From Isoetes taiwanensis (Eukaryota; Streptophyta; Lycopodiopsida; Isoetales; Isoetaceae): a stretch of 64,000 bases of DNA. A program made the translations under genes and the position numbers. The DNA lies in contig JAJEKV010000006.1 of assembly GCA_021234155.1 (NCBI GenBank), positions 5,923,727 to 5,987,726 of the forward strand, given 5' to 3'. Positions 23,819-36,040 of this stretch are shown one piece after another. Numbering within the stretch: the stretch's first letter is position 1; each line of letters begins with the position of its first letter. The notes under the pieces are model-generated. The model saw only the letters and a program-made list of their open reading frames with translations. It was not told the DNA's origin and made no database searches.

Positions 23819-25483
23819 TGTGACGGCCCCAGCTCATATACGATGCCCCGATCGTATACAAACTGGAGATCATCCCTCAAACCAGCATCTGCTCGCTGAC
23901 ATGAGGCTGTCCACCTAACATCGGGCCCTTGATGGTGGCCAAGAACCCGACGGGGAAGAATGGACGTGTCATTCATCCCGTCTCCCTCGGGATCGACCTA
24001 GCTGCGGAAGCGTAAACAAAACATGAGCACATGACATCAATCAACAATAACATACCCACCTCGAAGGGTGGTCCACCATATCACAGCTGCAACAACACAT
24101 CAGTACATCAACATAACATGGGGAAATCCTACCCAGGCTCAGACTCATGGGGAAAGACTGACGGCTTGGGGTCTCCAGATAGCAACTTGCATGCAATTCA
24201 TGGCAAATGGATTTGGCTGGCATAGGAACATGGTCGTTGGGTAGTCCACTCCATCCGCCCCTCTGTGCATACTTTGCAGATAGGTGAAAAGTATTGGAGC
24301 GACCGTAGTAGCTGCTTAGGGTGAATAGCGGAGGGGCTACTACTACCGGGTTGCATCTCCCGGTCCCCGATGAGGCAGGAGGAGATCACTCCCCTCCGGG
24401 AGGTTCATGCCAATCACAAAGCGAGCTAGAGAGCCTTTGCCGTCAGATTCGACTTCAACTCCTTTGGAAGGTGACGCATCACCCCACAGTGTCGAGCCCA
24501 TACCCCCGGCCTCACGCAGCGGTGCTGTGGTATTAGGCCTAGCTCACGGCATTCCCGGCCGTGGATTCTGGCGCCCGGTAGAGATCAACCGCGTGATTAG
24601 ACAAGCCCTCCCTTGTCGGCCCGGTCTAGCTCCGCCACCCACGGCCGGCGGGCTCTTATGCCGCGAGCCGCGTGGTTGGGAATTAATGGGCTAAAACTAG
24701 GATCATCCAACTACTTGGGCTCACGGGTCTCTACCCCCTTCCCAATACACAAGAGTGGCGCATAGAATGTCAAAACAACATCACAACAGAACTGAAATAA
24801 TAGAATACATCTATTCTAATCTACCTAATCATACATGGTTAGGTTCCTTTGTTAGTTCCTATCATTCTTAGGGCTGAGGGGTAGCCTATAGCTAAGAATG
24901 AATACTAATCCTATGGAATGAGGCACGAGAACTTCGGATTTAACTATCCGATCAACCACTAACCCGCTTCTTGGCTGGCTCTACTCCTCTGAAGGCGTCC
25001 ATGCTGCTGGATCTCGAGACTGCTGGTCCTGGATCGAGCTGCAACCTATGAATTCCGATTCCTCTGCTACTCTTCAGGCAAAATGGTGCCCAAAGCTGCT
25101 GCAATCCGACCTATAGGGGCTGGAAACCGAAAGGGTTTCCCTTTTAGGGTTTATGCCCCTTTATGCCCACGAATTTAGGGCTGGGCCCTTTTGGTCAATG
25201 GGTCATTGCCACATGGCAAGAAGGGATTACATTCACATGTTGCTTTAACATGCGCAATATAATGGTTCACAAGGTCGTACCCTAGGGTACTACCCTTTAC
25301 GGTCGCCGGGGATTACATTCACATGTTGCTTTAACATGCGCAATATAATGGTTCACAAGGTCGTACCCTAGGGTACTACCCTTTACTTCGCCCGTGTACA
25401 TGTCGCCCGCAGTCGACATGTACTAGTGACATGTCAAGATAATATACATTATTCATACAGGTATGTTATGATGGAACGTCACA
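23819..25483 (-). repeat. 3' LTR (1665 bp)
   Basis: Minus-strand LTR starting TGTGACGTTCC at 25483 and ending in CCGTCACA at 23819. It is longer than the 5' LTR because an 86-bp stretch is tandemly duplicated (25224-25309 and 25310-about 25391). Without that, the two LTRs would be 1579 and 1582 bp. A palindrome around 'gtacatgtcg' and 'cgacatgtac' lies near 25395-25425. Confidence 0.85.
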
Positions 25484-25496
25484 TTCTCCCCACCTT
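25484..25496 (-). promoter_or_regulatory. Polypurine tract
   Basis: On the minus strand the bases directly before the 3' LTR read 'aaggtggggagaa', followed at once by TGTGACG. This is the expected plus-strand primer of a Ty3/gypsy-type element. Confidence 0.8.
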
Positions 25497-28400
25497 GAAT
25501 TGATGCTGTCCGCAGCATCAGGAGTCTCCCCATCTTGGGCTCTTCCTGTCCTGCAATCAACCTGATGCATACGATATACTACTATAATACTCACACATTT
25601 ATTAAGATTACCGTAAGGTAATATTTTTAAATCATTATTAGACCATTACATTATCGAATAACCTGTCAAATCGTAACTTCTATTAAAACAAGGTACTTAT
25701 TAGTTGCTGTTATCACAACATTTAGTTTATCACAATTTAACACTTTCATATACAATTATTATTTAAGGTACTCTTCATTCCTTGCAACACATTCCAACAA
25801 AATTTGTGTTGCAAGTCTTCAGACCTGTAAAATCTGTATTAATTTTACAATATCTATAATTACACACTTACTATCTTAATTATTAGAATTACTCTAAGGT
25901 AATGTTTAAGACATTACTGTACTATTTTATTATCCAATTAACTTATGACTTCATAACTTAATCCACGCAAGGTAATTATTGCCCTTACTTAATACAATAT
26001 TTAAGTTTATCAAAGTTTATCAATTCCATACAAAATTTACACTTCTAAGGTACTCTTCATCCCTTGCATCACATTATAACAAAATTTGTGTTGCAAGTCT
26101 TCGTAGCTCGACCTCCTCGCCCTCCCCCGCAGGTCGTCACTACGTTAGAACCATTTTAATTATTAATAAAATTTTGGTTATATGGTGACCACCCCACCTA
26201 TCTACATGGATGCATGGCTAATCTCCCGGCGTAGGAAGAGGGTGAATCTTCCATTATGGCCGTGGAGACAGCACCTATATGCCTATATGCCGCTCATGCC
26301 TACACCCTAGTTGCCCAGCGTGGAGGATAGGTCCTCCCCGTATATGGGCGTGAAGGCCAGATTCCTCCTATCAAAGCATATATGGGGCTAGAGGTGCTTT
26401 TCCTATCAATGCATTCTGAATGACCTCCTTTTCTCGAGGTCGTCTACCTCGTGGAGCAGTAGACTTTCTAATCTACCTTCCACTCATCCAAGCGAAACGC
26501 GGTCATGCCTACATTGACATTACACCACGCCCTAGAGATCTTTGTAGTAATCTCATCATCGGGTAGCAACGATGCAACCCCTTACCTCATAGGTTGCATC
26601 GTAGATTATACTTAACTACACATGAAATTAATCTAAACACAAATCGACATGCCCGAGCCGATTTTTCTTTGGCTCCCTTTAATGCATGTGATTAACATAA
26701 TTACCTTAACGTAATATTTATGAATTAACGTTATCATAGCATCGGATACATTACTTCCGATAGTACAATTATATTTACTCTAAGCTTTACAATATTTAAT
26801 TACTTTTAGATCGCGATTATTTAAACAATAACCACGATTTTAGACCTATTGTTACATAGAGAAGGTTTTAGTTATCATACACAAGAATTAGATGTGCTTC
26901 TTATTCTCTTCCTTGGGTCTTGCATTACCCTTGGAAGTATATCCCTAAGATGCTTTTAACTATATCCAAATTCTATTTTCTATTTATATTTATAAGGACC
27001 TCGAGGTCATATAGCTATCCTTGGAAGGAATTGCATCCTGCGAAGGATTAATTAACATGCTAACTCACATTATCGTTGTTATTTAACTTATTTCCGTTAT
27101 GATACATATCGCACATCAATTTCTATGCGGTTATTAGGATCTATATTTAACTTATCTATAAGACACATTAAAGCTTATAATACATGCGCACACCTTACCT
27201 AAGGCTAGGCGATCCACCCATTGATTTGGCGTTGAGTAATTTGGAGATGACTTGGTCGTTGCATTGCTCCCATAGTTTTGCTCCACTTCATTGGTGTAGT
27301 TAGCTACTACGTCGGGTCTCTCAAGACGTTGAAGGCCTTACGAGCCTAAGGTATCTATCTATTTTACGCTCTATTCGCTCCGGCCATTGCCGGAGTGAAC
27401 TCTATTCTACGGGCGGTCAATTCGATGCAAGTACGTTCAATCCTGAGATTGAGCCCTCCCACTTTCTTCGAAAAGAAAATGGTCCTGCACCTCTTCAATG
27501 GCGTTGTACACAACGTCATATTTATTCTCTCCCCTTAAGAGGTTATACGCTTCTTATTTAGCGCATTAATTTACTAGCATTAGCTGACATATATAACCAT
27601 CTAAGATGGATATACATATCATGTTATCATTTATTTCAATATAGCTATGGGTTACCTACTTAGTTAGAACGATTCTAAACCACAAGGTTTTGTCATCATG
27701 ACAATTCCTTTTGTCTCAAAAGACTATTTGATTACTATAATTCTTATTTTAGATGTACCTTACATATATTATTCTTTTATATTCTAGAGATTCCCCCTTT
27801 CTTAGTTATTTAGCTCTTGGAATATTCCTACCAATCGAATTGATGTCATCGTAACAAGTTGGCCGGACTTGTTAGATTACTTCTTTTCTTTCGGTTGGAT
27901 TATTCTTTTGGAGGTACTAGATTTATACATGGTCAACAATTATCCTAGTAATGATTCCTTCTTAGCGAGGAGATCAATCTCACCAAGTGGTTTCAATACG
28001 TTGGATGTCTGTTAACAATCGTGTATAATTATAGTTACTCCTATGCATTTCCTTCCCAATCTTGATGCTTAGCTCAATATTGGGGCGATCCTTTCAGCGA
28101 GAATATCTGGAAATGCCTTCTAATCCCAATATGGATGTTATCATCCCTAAATTTAACCCACTAGGCCCCCTGGCCTTAAATGCTTGAGCTTGCTAGAAGC
28201 TCATCCACTCGTTGCCTGCTTGAATTAGCAAGGTAACGTTCTTCCGAAGTCGCTTCGATACTTGGTCTCCTTGACGGTGGATCCTCTTGATGTAGAGGTT
28301 GACTTTGTTCGTTTAGAAGCCTCTCCTTGCTGGTCTTTGATGGTGTAGTTGGTCACTTGAAATCTTCCATGCCGCTTTTCAAAAGCCTGAAGGTGGCGCC

Positions 28401-31400
28401 GTTGAAAAAGGTCTTTCATCTTGAACTCTTTGTCTTGGCAGCTAAAGGACGACTCTATATCCGATATTGTTTCCTCGACTCCATCGACGTCTCATACATC
28501 GAGTGCTCTTGTCGTTATCGCATTGCCCGAAGAGTGTTGAAGATGTTGATTGCTTCACCCCTGCAATTTGCCTGACATCTCTTCGTTTGATTTGTTACGC
28601 TATGGGAGGGAAGAAATAACAAGGGAACTATACATGCAAAGCATATAGCTTACATAATTACAATTACTAATAGAGCTATTAAGTCCCCCTTGTGCCTCCG
28701 TTCGAGTTGTACACCTACTCCTTGGTAATGTCATCGGTGTTCCTCCTGGTGGCATGGTGTTGACGATCTATATCCTCCTATTTGTACGTCAGCTCGTACT
28801 TCGGGGTAACTTGTTGATATGCTTGGGCCCTCTGATGTTTGTCGGCTATGGCACAACACGCTTTGCATCACATTCTAACTAAAGGTGTGCTGGTCGTTGA
28901 TGCTTCGACATTTAAATGCGCCTCTCGATTACGTTCTCGGGCTGTAATTGTTTCCCCTTCATGATACTTGAAGCTATTTGGGCGTCTCTTGAGGGTCTTG
29001 GCGCTTCCTTTGGCTATACTCCTGGAGGTTGTTCTCTTCTATGAGTTGTTCTTTGAATCGTCGATTCTTGGGTTCACCAAGTTGCGTGCAAGTCATCGGC
29101 TCGCCTCGCCTTGCCTCACCTAGTTGGTTCTCCATCGAGCTTCCAATCTTCCTTGCTGATCCCCTCGATCACCTGGCTTGGACGTTGTCACGTTCCTCAG
29201 TGCTATGCCGTCTTCTTGTCTTGAGGTACCCTCCGGTGGTTTTGATTGTGCCCGTCAGTTTTGATCCTCCTGTTGCCTCTAGGAAGCTCTTGGAAGAAGT
29301 CGGTTGCTAACACTTCTCCAGCTTTCAGTTCCTGACCTTTGTCCCTCTATGCATGTCGGTCTCTCTGTCAAGTAAAGCTTCATGGCTCTCCTCCCTGCTG
29401 GCTATATTGTCGGGGTGATGGATCATTATATTTGCGTAGCTTGACCCTTGAGTTGAAGAAGTACCTGCCTTAGATATACTCTTGTCGTTGAATAGCCTGG
29501 CTATTATCTTGAACTCTCTTTTTGCGAAGGTGCTTGAGGTTGCTATCCTTGTCGTTAAGGTGTCGAGTGCTTCTACCTTGGGCGTTTGATGTCCCTCGTG
29601 TAATGGGAATACGATCGGCTTCTTTTCTTCTAATTCTTGGTAGGAGTACGGTGAAGCCATCACCTAGTTGTTGAAGGCATATCTCCTCGTCCACGGTGCC
29701 TTTCGTAAGTGCCTCTCCATCTAATACACGTGTCATAGCGCATCACCCTATATTACCACAAGGTGGAATTATGGTTGTCGAGATGTTGCCTTCCTAGTTG
29801 GCTCGTTGATGTCGGGTTGTTCCTCCTTCTATTATTGAGGCCACTCGTGTCATAAGTTCGTCAAGTGTTGCCGCTGCCACAAGAGGTAGTGGTGCGCCAC
29901 GATGATGTCTGGTGCGATGTGATGATCTTGACATGGCCGGGTGTTGTCTCTTATTACGACATTGGGTGGGAATGGCGGTCTTCTACTTGAGGGCACCTCC
30001 CGAAGTGTTTGAAGTCGAAGGTTTGCTTGGGCTTTGGTCGTTTCTCCCTCGTACTTGCTCTTCCATTTTGATCTTGGGCTATAGTTGTGCTTCCTTGCTT
30101 CCTCATTTGGTAGTCGAAGTGAAGGGCTTTTCGATCTAAGCCTTTGAATCCAGTAAAACATGACTTTAAACTCATGTTTCTACACTATATCTGTGAGCAC
30201 CGGAGATATACAATAGACATATACGCATTTACATTGGGATTTTAATTCATCCACTTTTTTTTTGTTTTTTAAACAACTACGAAGATCTACTTAAATGTTT
30301 ATACTCCTTTAGAGTTTCCCCTCCTCCTGTCGCGTTTGATCCTTCAGTTTTGCTGCATCTTCTTCGTTCTGGTTGACTACGGGATTCCTTGAGATGCTGT
30401 GTTGAGCTTCATGTATGATCCGAGCTCGTCACCCCAAGTTGCGAAGAGTGTTCGTCGATGTGATCCCTTGAAAAAGATGTTCCTCCTTAATGTGTATGTG
30501 TGTCGTAAGGAATGCGGTGGCCACTCAACATCCCTATATGCAGTGTGTCGTTGCAAGGTTGCCAATGTGCGGTGCCATTGATCGGTTGATCACCTGGCTG
30601 TTGCAGTCGGGCGTTCTTGAATGTCTTCGAAGCCCTGAGATCGTGGTCGGTAGGCAGGCATTGTCATTCCTCCAGGTTGAATTTACGAGTCGACTCTGTT
30701 GCTTGGGCTTTGCTTCATTCCGAGGTGCCTCTCCTGTGCCTGGAAGTGTGGTAATCTCCATTGCCCCTACCATGGCTCCTTCTAGTCGCCTTTGGAGACT
30801 TGTACCTGCTGGTTAGGTCGTCTCCTTTGTCCCTTGGATCCTATCCATTCGAGTCTCGCACTCCTTGGCTGACGTAGTAAAGTCGTCCTTCCTTTGCTTT
30901 CTAGGTGTTTCTGGGTCCGGAATTCTTGTTTGAGCAGAATATTCTCCTCCTTGATCTTGCCCCTAATGCTGATATAGGCCTTCAAGTCGGAGATGTTTCC
31001 TGATATGCATCTCCTCCCCCTCATGGTCTCCTACCTTTTGGGACCGATGAAAGTTCTCCTACTGGTGCAAGGGAGCTGGAAGCTCGTCCGGGTCAGCCTT
31101 AGGTGCTTTGTGGTTGCCTAGCTTGGTTGCTCCTTTTGTTGACGTTGCATGACATTCGCTTGAACTGTTGGGCTGCAAGGTCGTGGTTGTCTTCCCTCCG
31201 GTTTCTATGCGCTCCTGTGTCACCATGACTTCTCTCCTCGACGGAAGATTATGCCCTCTGGCCCTAGCTCGTGATGCTAACGTGGCATTGCTGTCTAACT
31301 GTATTTTGCTGCCTTGCGTTCTTCCATTTGAAACTCATGTGCGTCGAGCTGGTGAAGGCGTCGAGATCCTCTTTCTGATGTGAGCTCGTGGACGTGGTAG

Positions 31401-32390
31401 CTGGGAGGTTGACATCTAGAAGATTCTTGATGCCGTTGGTTACCAATTATTCTTCCCATTTGATGAAGATTGATGATAGGTCGGTGGTGTCCTGTTCTAC
31501 TCGTCTGTCAGTTGAGGTGTTTGTCGTTGTGCTTTCCTCTCTTGGGTCTGCCTTTTTGGTCTCCTCTCCTTATCTATATGTACATCTGCTGGGACCTTGA
31601 TGTCTTCAAGAAGTTGCGCCTCTAGCTCTTCTGTGGCTCTGGCCCTGTACCTCGAAAGCAACGCTCGTATATTCTAGAGTTCAAAGGTCCACTTGAAGGG
31701 CTCTCCTACAATATTTTGGGCTCTATAAGCAAGCAAGATGGCTCGAGCAGCATTATTGGAGACATGTCTATAATCTCCAAGTCTATGGACATTAGGACGT
31801 GTGGTATGGTATGACGTGAGGGTTGTTTTGCAAACCTCCATGATGTTTGAGGCATACTCTAAGGTCCTATCAAAGTTGGTTTGGGGGAGTCCAGTCTCTA
31901 CACACGGAGTGACTTGGGCATCTCTAGACTCTAGCTCCTTTCTAGGTATCTTGGCAATAGGGAGTGTGAATGTGGAGGCTGTATAGATCAAACTCTATTA
32001 GAAGGACACAAAATTAGGTCAATGTTTATGCTTTTGGCATGAGCAGAGGTGATGTACCAACAGTTGGACTTCGGTTGCTATGCTGAGGTTTAGATGACTA
32101 TAACAAAGGGGTGTTCTTGGGCACTTCTACCTTGGAGTAAGGCATCAGCTTTGGGCCGAGAGCAATACTTGTGAGGTACTAATGGGGTATGCTTCTATTT
32201 ACAAACAAACCACAGTTTGGAAAAACAATTCAAGGGTTTGAGCAATTTTGGTCATTTTGAGCTGGGGTTTGACATTTCTAGCCTAATTTGAGGTCATAAA
32301 TGGATTCTAGGCTGTCTAACGGTCCTATTGCAACAAATTTCAAGCGATTTGGAGCTCTGTAGCTCAAGTTATGGGGTTTGAAAAATCGGA
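25497..32390 (-). other. Internal region of the LTR element, no domains recognised
   Basis: The left part (25.5-28.2 kb) is AT-rich and noncoding. From about 28.2 to 32 kb the sequence is more GC-balanced and has overlapping minus-strand frames (28419-28225, 29736-29325, 30175-29850, 31991-31674 and others), each under 115 codons, rich in Lys, Arg, Ser and Thr, and broken. The frame at 31991-31674 is the most protein-like and could be a gag remnant near the 5' side of the element. None carries a CCHC knuckle, DTG, YXDD or DDE motif that I can find. Confidence 0.5.
31674..31991 (-). CDS. Unrecognised 105-aa frame in the LTR element (gag-like position)
   Basis: First substantial frame downstream of the hairpin leader on the coding strand of the element. 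The composition is ordinary, with no low-complexity run, and it contains GLPQTNFDRTLEYASNIM. The position fits a gag start but nothing in the sequence proves it. Confidence 0.3.
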   Translation of the reverse strand: MIYTASTFTLPIAKIPRKELESRDAQVTPCVETGLPQTNFDRTLEYASNIMEVCKTTLTSYHTTRPNVHRLGDYRHVSNNAARAILLAYRAQNIVGEPFKWTFEL

Positions 32391-32393
32391 CGC

Positions 32394-33488
32394 CTCTAAG
32401 AGTGCGCGAGGGGGGTGTTAGGTTGGGACCTAAGTGGTCTCTGGCGCACTCTTGGAGTCATTGGCCTATCTCTGCCTAATGGATGTCAAGAATCCGCTGG
32501 GAGGGGTAAATTCCTATTAGTTTTCTTCCTAAATGCAAGTTTCTTTGTTTATTACTACGTTTGGAGCAAGTAGGGCTAATCAAGGCCCCGGTTGGGGTGG
32601 ATGACTCTAAGAGTCTTGTGAGGAGGGGTTAGGTTGGGACCTAACTATGCTCTGGCGCACTCTTGGAGTCGTTGGTCAAAATATCGCATTTGCTCCGGAT
32701 CTTGTACCTAATGGATACACATTTTTAAGCGACTATATATCTTTATTATTGAAATTTTCATACATCACATATAAACACATTAGTTACAAAAGCGACTTGT
32801 GTTCTATTTATCTGTCCTCTTGATGTACCGCCCGGTCTCATGTCTCTCGGTGTCTTTTGCGTGGAGCGTGCACGCCAATGAGGCTTCAAGTGTTGCACGA
32901 CCTCCATCTCTGCCTTGCTTAATTTCTTGGTTTGTTGATGAAATCCTCCATATCTCGAATCGAAGCTAGGTCTTCTTCAACTATTTTCTCTCGAACCTCT
33001 CTAAGCATGCGCGAGGAGGGTATTAGGTCCAGACCTAACTATACCCTGGCGCACCCTTAGAGGTGTTGTCCCTTTCCGCTCTAAACTTATCCAATTTAAA
33101 CAATTTAACATGCGTTTCCCACTAATTTAATCATTATAAACAAGATTATATTATTACCTTTACCATTTGAGTAAGTTATGATCAATTTTTGAGATCACTT
33201 TTAGGGATGACTCTAAGAGTGCGCGAGGAGGGGGTTAGGTTGGGCCTAACTATACTGTGGCGCACTCTTGGAGGCATTGTTCCAAAAGTGACTTGTACTT
33301 AATGTTTTTTTGATGTTTTAACATATAATTCTAGCTATTTCGAGCTTTTTAATTGGGATTTCATCTTTTATTTTACCATTTGGAGTTCCTAAGGCCAAGT
33401 TCTAGGGTTCATATGGGGTGACTACTCTAAGAGTGCGCGAGAGGGCCATTAGGTCTGAACCTAACATGCTCCTGGCGCACTCTTGGAG
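32394..33488 (-). repeat. Five spaced stem-loop modules in the element leader
   Basis: Modules of about 64 bp lie at 32394-32457, 32605-32668, 32999-33062, 33211-33273 and 33425-33488, so starts are 211, 394, 212 and 214 bp apart. Each has an outer inverted repeat (CTCTAAGAGTGCGCGAG against CTGGCGCACTCTTGGAG, plus strand) and an inner stem TTAGGT-N4-ACCTAA in which the four loop bases vary (TGGG, CCAG, CTGA) while the stem is kept. Sequence between modules is weakly similar, so this is a decayed tandem repeat with a period near 212 bp in which the stem-loop was retained and one unit is unrecognisable. It lies just inside the primer site, where packaging or dimerisation signals reside in other retroelements. 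Confidence 0.8.
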
Positions 33489-33710
33489 TCATTGGCCAAA
33501 AGTGCCTGAAATTTAGTAGGATCTCTTAAGTGCCTATGTTCTCTAATTATCCTAATCTTAGATAATTACTAGCTCTACCCCAGGAAAAAAAAATTTTCCC
33601 GCTACTCGAGGTTTGTGCTTGGGCTTTTACCTCCAAGACTGAATGTCTAGATGAGTTAGTTCCTATAGGGTTTTGGTCGAGTGCTTTCGATCCTGGTGCG
33701 CCAAGATCGA

Positions 33711-33721
33711 GCTCGATACCA
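33711..33721 (-). promoter_or_regulatory. Primer-binding site
   Basis: On the minus strand TGGTATCGAGC directly follows the 5' LTR end. It is one indel away from the usual TGGTATCAGAGC that pairs with initiator-Met tRNA. Confidence 0.65.
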
Positions 33722-35303
33722 TTATTGGCGGCCCGGCTCATATCACGATGCCCGATCATTATACAAACCGGAGATCATCCCTCAAACCGGCATCGCTTTC
33801 GCCGACGACATGAGGCCGTCCACCTAACATCGGGCCCTTGATGGTGGCCAAGAACCCGGACGGGGAAGAATGGGCGTGTCATTCATCCCGTCTCCCTCGG
33901 GATCGACCTAGGCTGCGGGCGTAAACAAAACATGAGCACATGACATCAATCAACAATAACATACCCACCTCGAAGGGTGGTCCACCATATCACGGTTTGC
34001 AACAACACATCGGTACATCAACATAACATGGGGAAATCCTACCCGGGCTCGGACTCATGGGGAAAGGCCCGGCGGCTTGGGGTCTCGGATAGCAACGCTT
34101 GTGGCGAAATTCATGGCAAATGGATTTGGCTGGCATAGGAACATGGTCGTTGGGTAGTCCACTCCATCCGCCCCTCCTGTGCATACTTTGCAGATAGGCT
34201 GAAAAGTATTGGAGCCTGACCGTAGCCTGCCGGGTGAATAGCCAGAGGGGCTACTACTACTGGGTTGCATCTCCCCAGTCCCGATGAGGTAGGAGGAGAT
34301 CACTCCCCTCCAGGAGGTTCATGCCAATTACAGGCGAGCTGAGAGAGCCCTTTGCTCGATTCGACTTCAACTCTTTGGAAGGTGACGCATCACCCCACGA
34401 GTGTCGAGCCCATACCCTGGCCTCACGCAGTGCCAGGGTATTAGGCCTAGCTCACAGCGTTCCCCGGCCGTCGTTACGCGCCAGCGGGATCAACCGTGAT
34501 TAGACAAGCCCTCCCTTGTCAGCCGGTCTAGCTCCGCCACCCACAGCCAGGCGGGCTCTTATGCACTGGGACGCGTGGTGGGAATTAATGGGCTAAAACT
34601 AGGATCATCCAACTACTTGGGCTCACGGGTCTCTACCCCCTTCCCAATACACAAGAGTGGCGCATAGAATGTCAAAACAACATCACAACAGAACTGAAAT
34701 AATAGAATACATCTATTCTAATCTACCTAATCATACATGGTTAGGTTCCTTTGTTAGTTCCTATCATTCTTAGGCTGTAGGGGTCGCCTATAGCTAAGAA
34801 TGAATACTAATCCCTATGGAATGAGGCACGAGAACTTCGGATTTAACTATCCGATCAACCACTAACCCGCTTCTTGGCTGGCTCCACTCCCTGAGAGGCG
34901 CCCATCTTTCTTTGGATCTCGAGGCTGGCTTTGGTCTGGATCGAGCTGCAACCTATGAATTCCGATTCCTCTGCTACTCTTCAGGCAAAATGGCGCCCAA
35001 AGCTGCTGCAATCCGACCTATAGGGGCTGGAAACCGAAAGGGTTTCCCTTTTAGGGTTTATGCCCCTTTATGCCCACGAATTTAGGGCTGGGCCCTTTTG
35101 GTCAATGGGTCATTGCCACATGGCAAGAAGGGATTACATTCACATGTTGCTTTAACATGCGCAATATAATGGTTCACAAGGTCGTACCCTAGGGTACTAC
35201 CCTTTACGGTCGCCGTGTACATGTCGTCTGAGTCGACATGTACTAGTGACATGTCAGTATAATATACGTATTCATACCGTATGTTATGCTGGAACGTCAC
35301 AAA
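33722..35303 (-). repeat. 5' LTR (1582 bp)
   Basis: Partner of the 3' LTR. It starts TGTGACGTTCCAGC on the minus strand at 35303. The differences from the 3' LTR are mostly small and centred on CAG, CTG and CG (for example 'ccaggagg' against 'ccgggagg'). Its terminal bases next to the primer site read 'gccgccaataa' where the 3' LTR has 'gccgtcaca'. Confidence 0.85.
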
Positions 35304-35453
35304 TCAATTCAAGGTATTAGTTAATCTCAATAATGAATAGAAGTCGCATTTAATTAAAGTGGGTCAATGCGATTCCCTTTTTTTCTTAGAACCCTCTTAT
35401 TTTACATGAAAAGCACGGGTGAAGCTTTTTTGTGATTAATTATTGAAAAGACG

Positions 35454-35602
35454 AGTTTTTTTATGTGAGGTTCGGTCCCTGCACGAAGACATTTCACCGA
35501 TTTTTTCTCAGATGGGGCAAGTCGAGTCGTTGAAAATAATGGTTTTTTCGTGTGAGGGTGAATCCCTTTACCAAGACATTTCGATTATTTTTTCTCAGAT
35601 GC
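35454..35602 (+). repeat. 87-bp tandem duplication
   Basis: Two copies share 'gaagacatttc/ccaagacatttc' and 'attttttctcagatg'. They lie inside a 69-codon plus frame (35443-35652) whose two halves therefore look alike (both end ...IFSQM). I do not treat that frame as a gene. Confidence 0.6.
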
Positions 35603-35654
35603 GTAGACAAGAAATCACAAACTCCAAAAAGATTAAGAATTCACATTTATAATT

Positions 35655-36040
35655 GGGTTCATCACTACGTACATTACAGTGGATGAAGAGACCGTAGCGG
35701 CCGTGCTGTCACAACAATTACACCATCTTCCACTTAGATCACCTAATGCCAATGTCATGTGCAGTGCTCTCTGACCTGTTCCAAGCCACAGGGCCAACTT
35801 GAAGACGATAGAAATCTGTACAAAGAGGTCCTTCATGGTCCACATGCTAGCCTATCCAATCGATGTCATCACCCTCTTCTCATCTCCTTTCTTCAACGAA
35901 TAGGTCTTTCCATTGCTCCCGAACATGTACTATCTAGTTAGGATAAGGATTACAAAAGACATAATCAAGTTAGTCAAGTGACGTACAAATAAGATAAATA
36001 AAATAATAACCAGTTCTGAAGGCCATTTTTGAAAAACGCA
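35655..36040. other. Spacer, no gene seen
   Basis: Ordinary AT-rich sequence without a repeat or frame that I can support. Confidence 0.4.

Larger units (their letters stand above)
23814..35308 (-). mobile_element. Complete LTR retrotransposon without recognisable pol (LARD-like), minus strand
   Basis: Both LTRs (23819-25483, 33722-35303), a primer site next to the 5' LTR, a polypurine tract next to the 3' LTR and the 5-bp target duplication AATCA (23814-23818, 35304-35308) are present. Reading the roughly 8.2-kb internal region on the minus strand I find only short frames and no protease, RT, RNase H or integrase motif. This fits a large non-autonomous derivative mobilised by another element. 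The TG...CA ends (TGTGACG...CGTCACA) and the purine tract sequence are like those of Ty3/gypsy elements. It sits inside the ORF series at 22230-23813. Confidence 0.8.
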
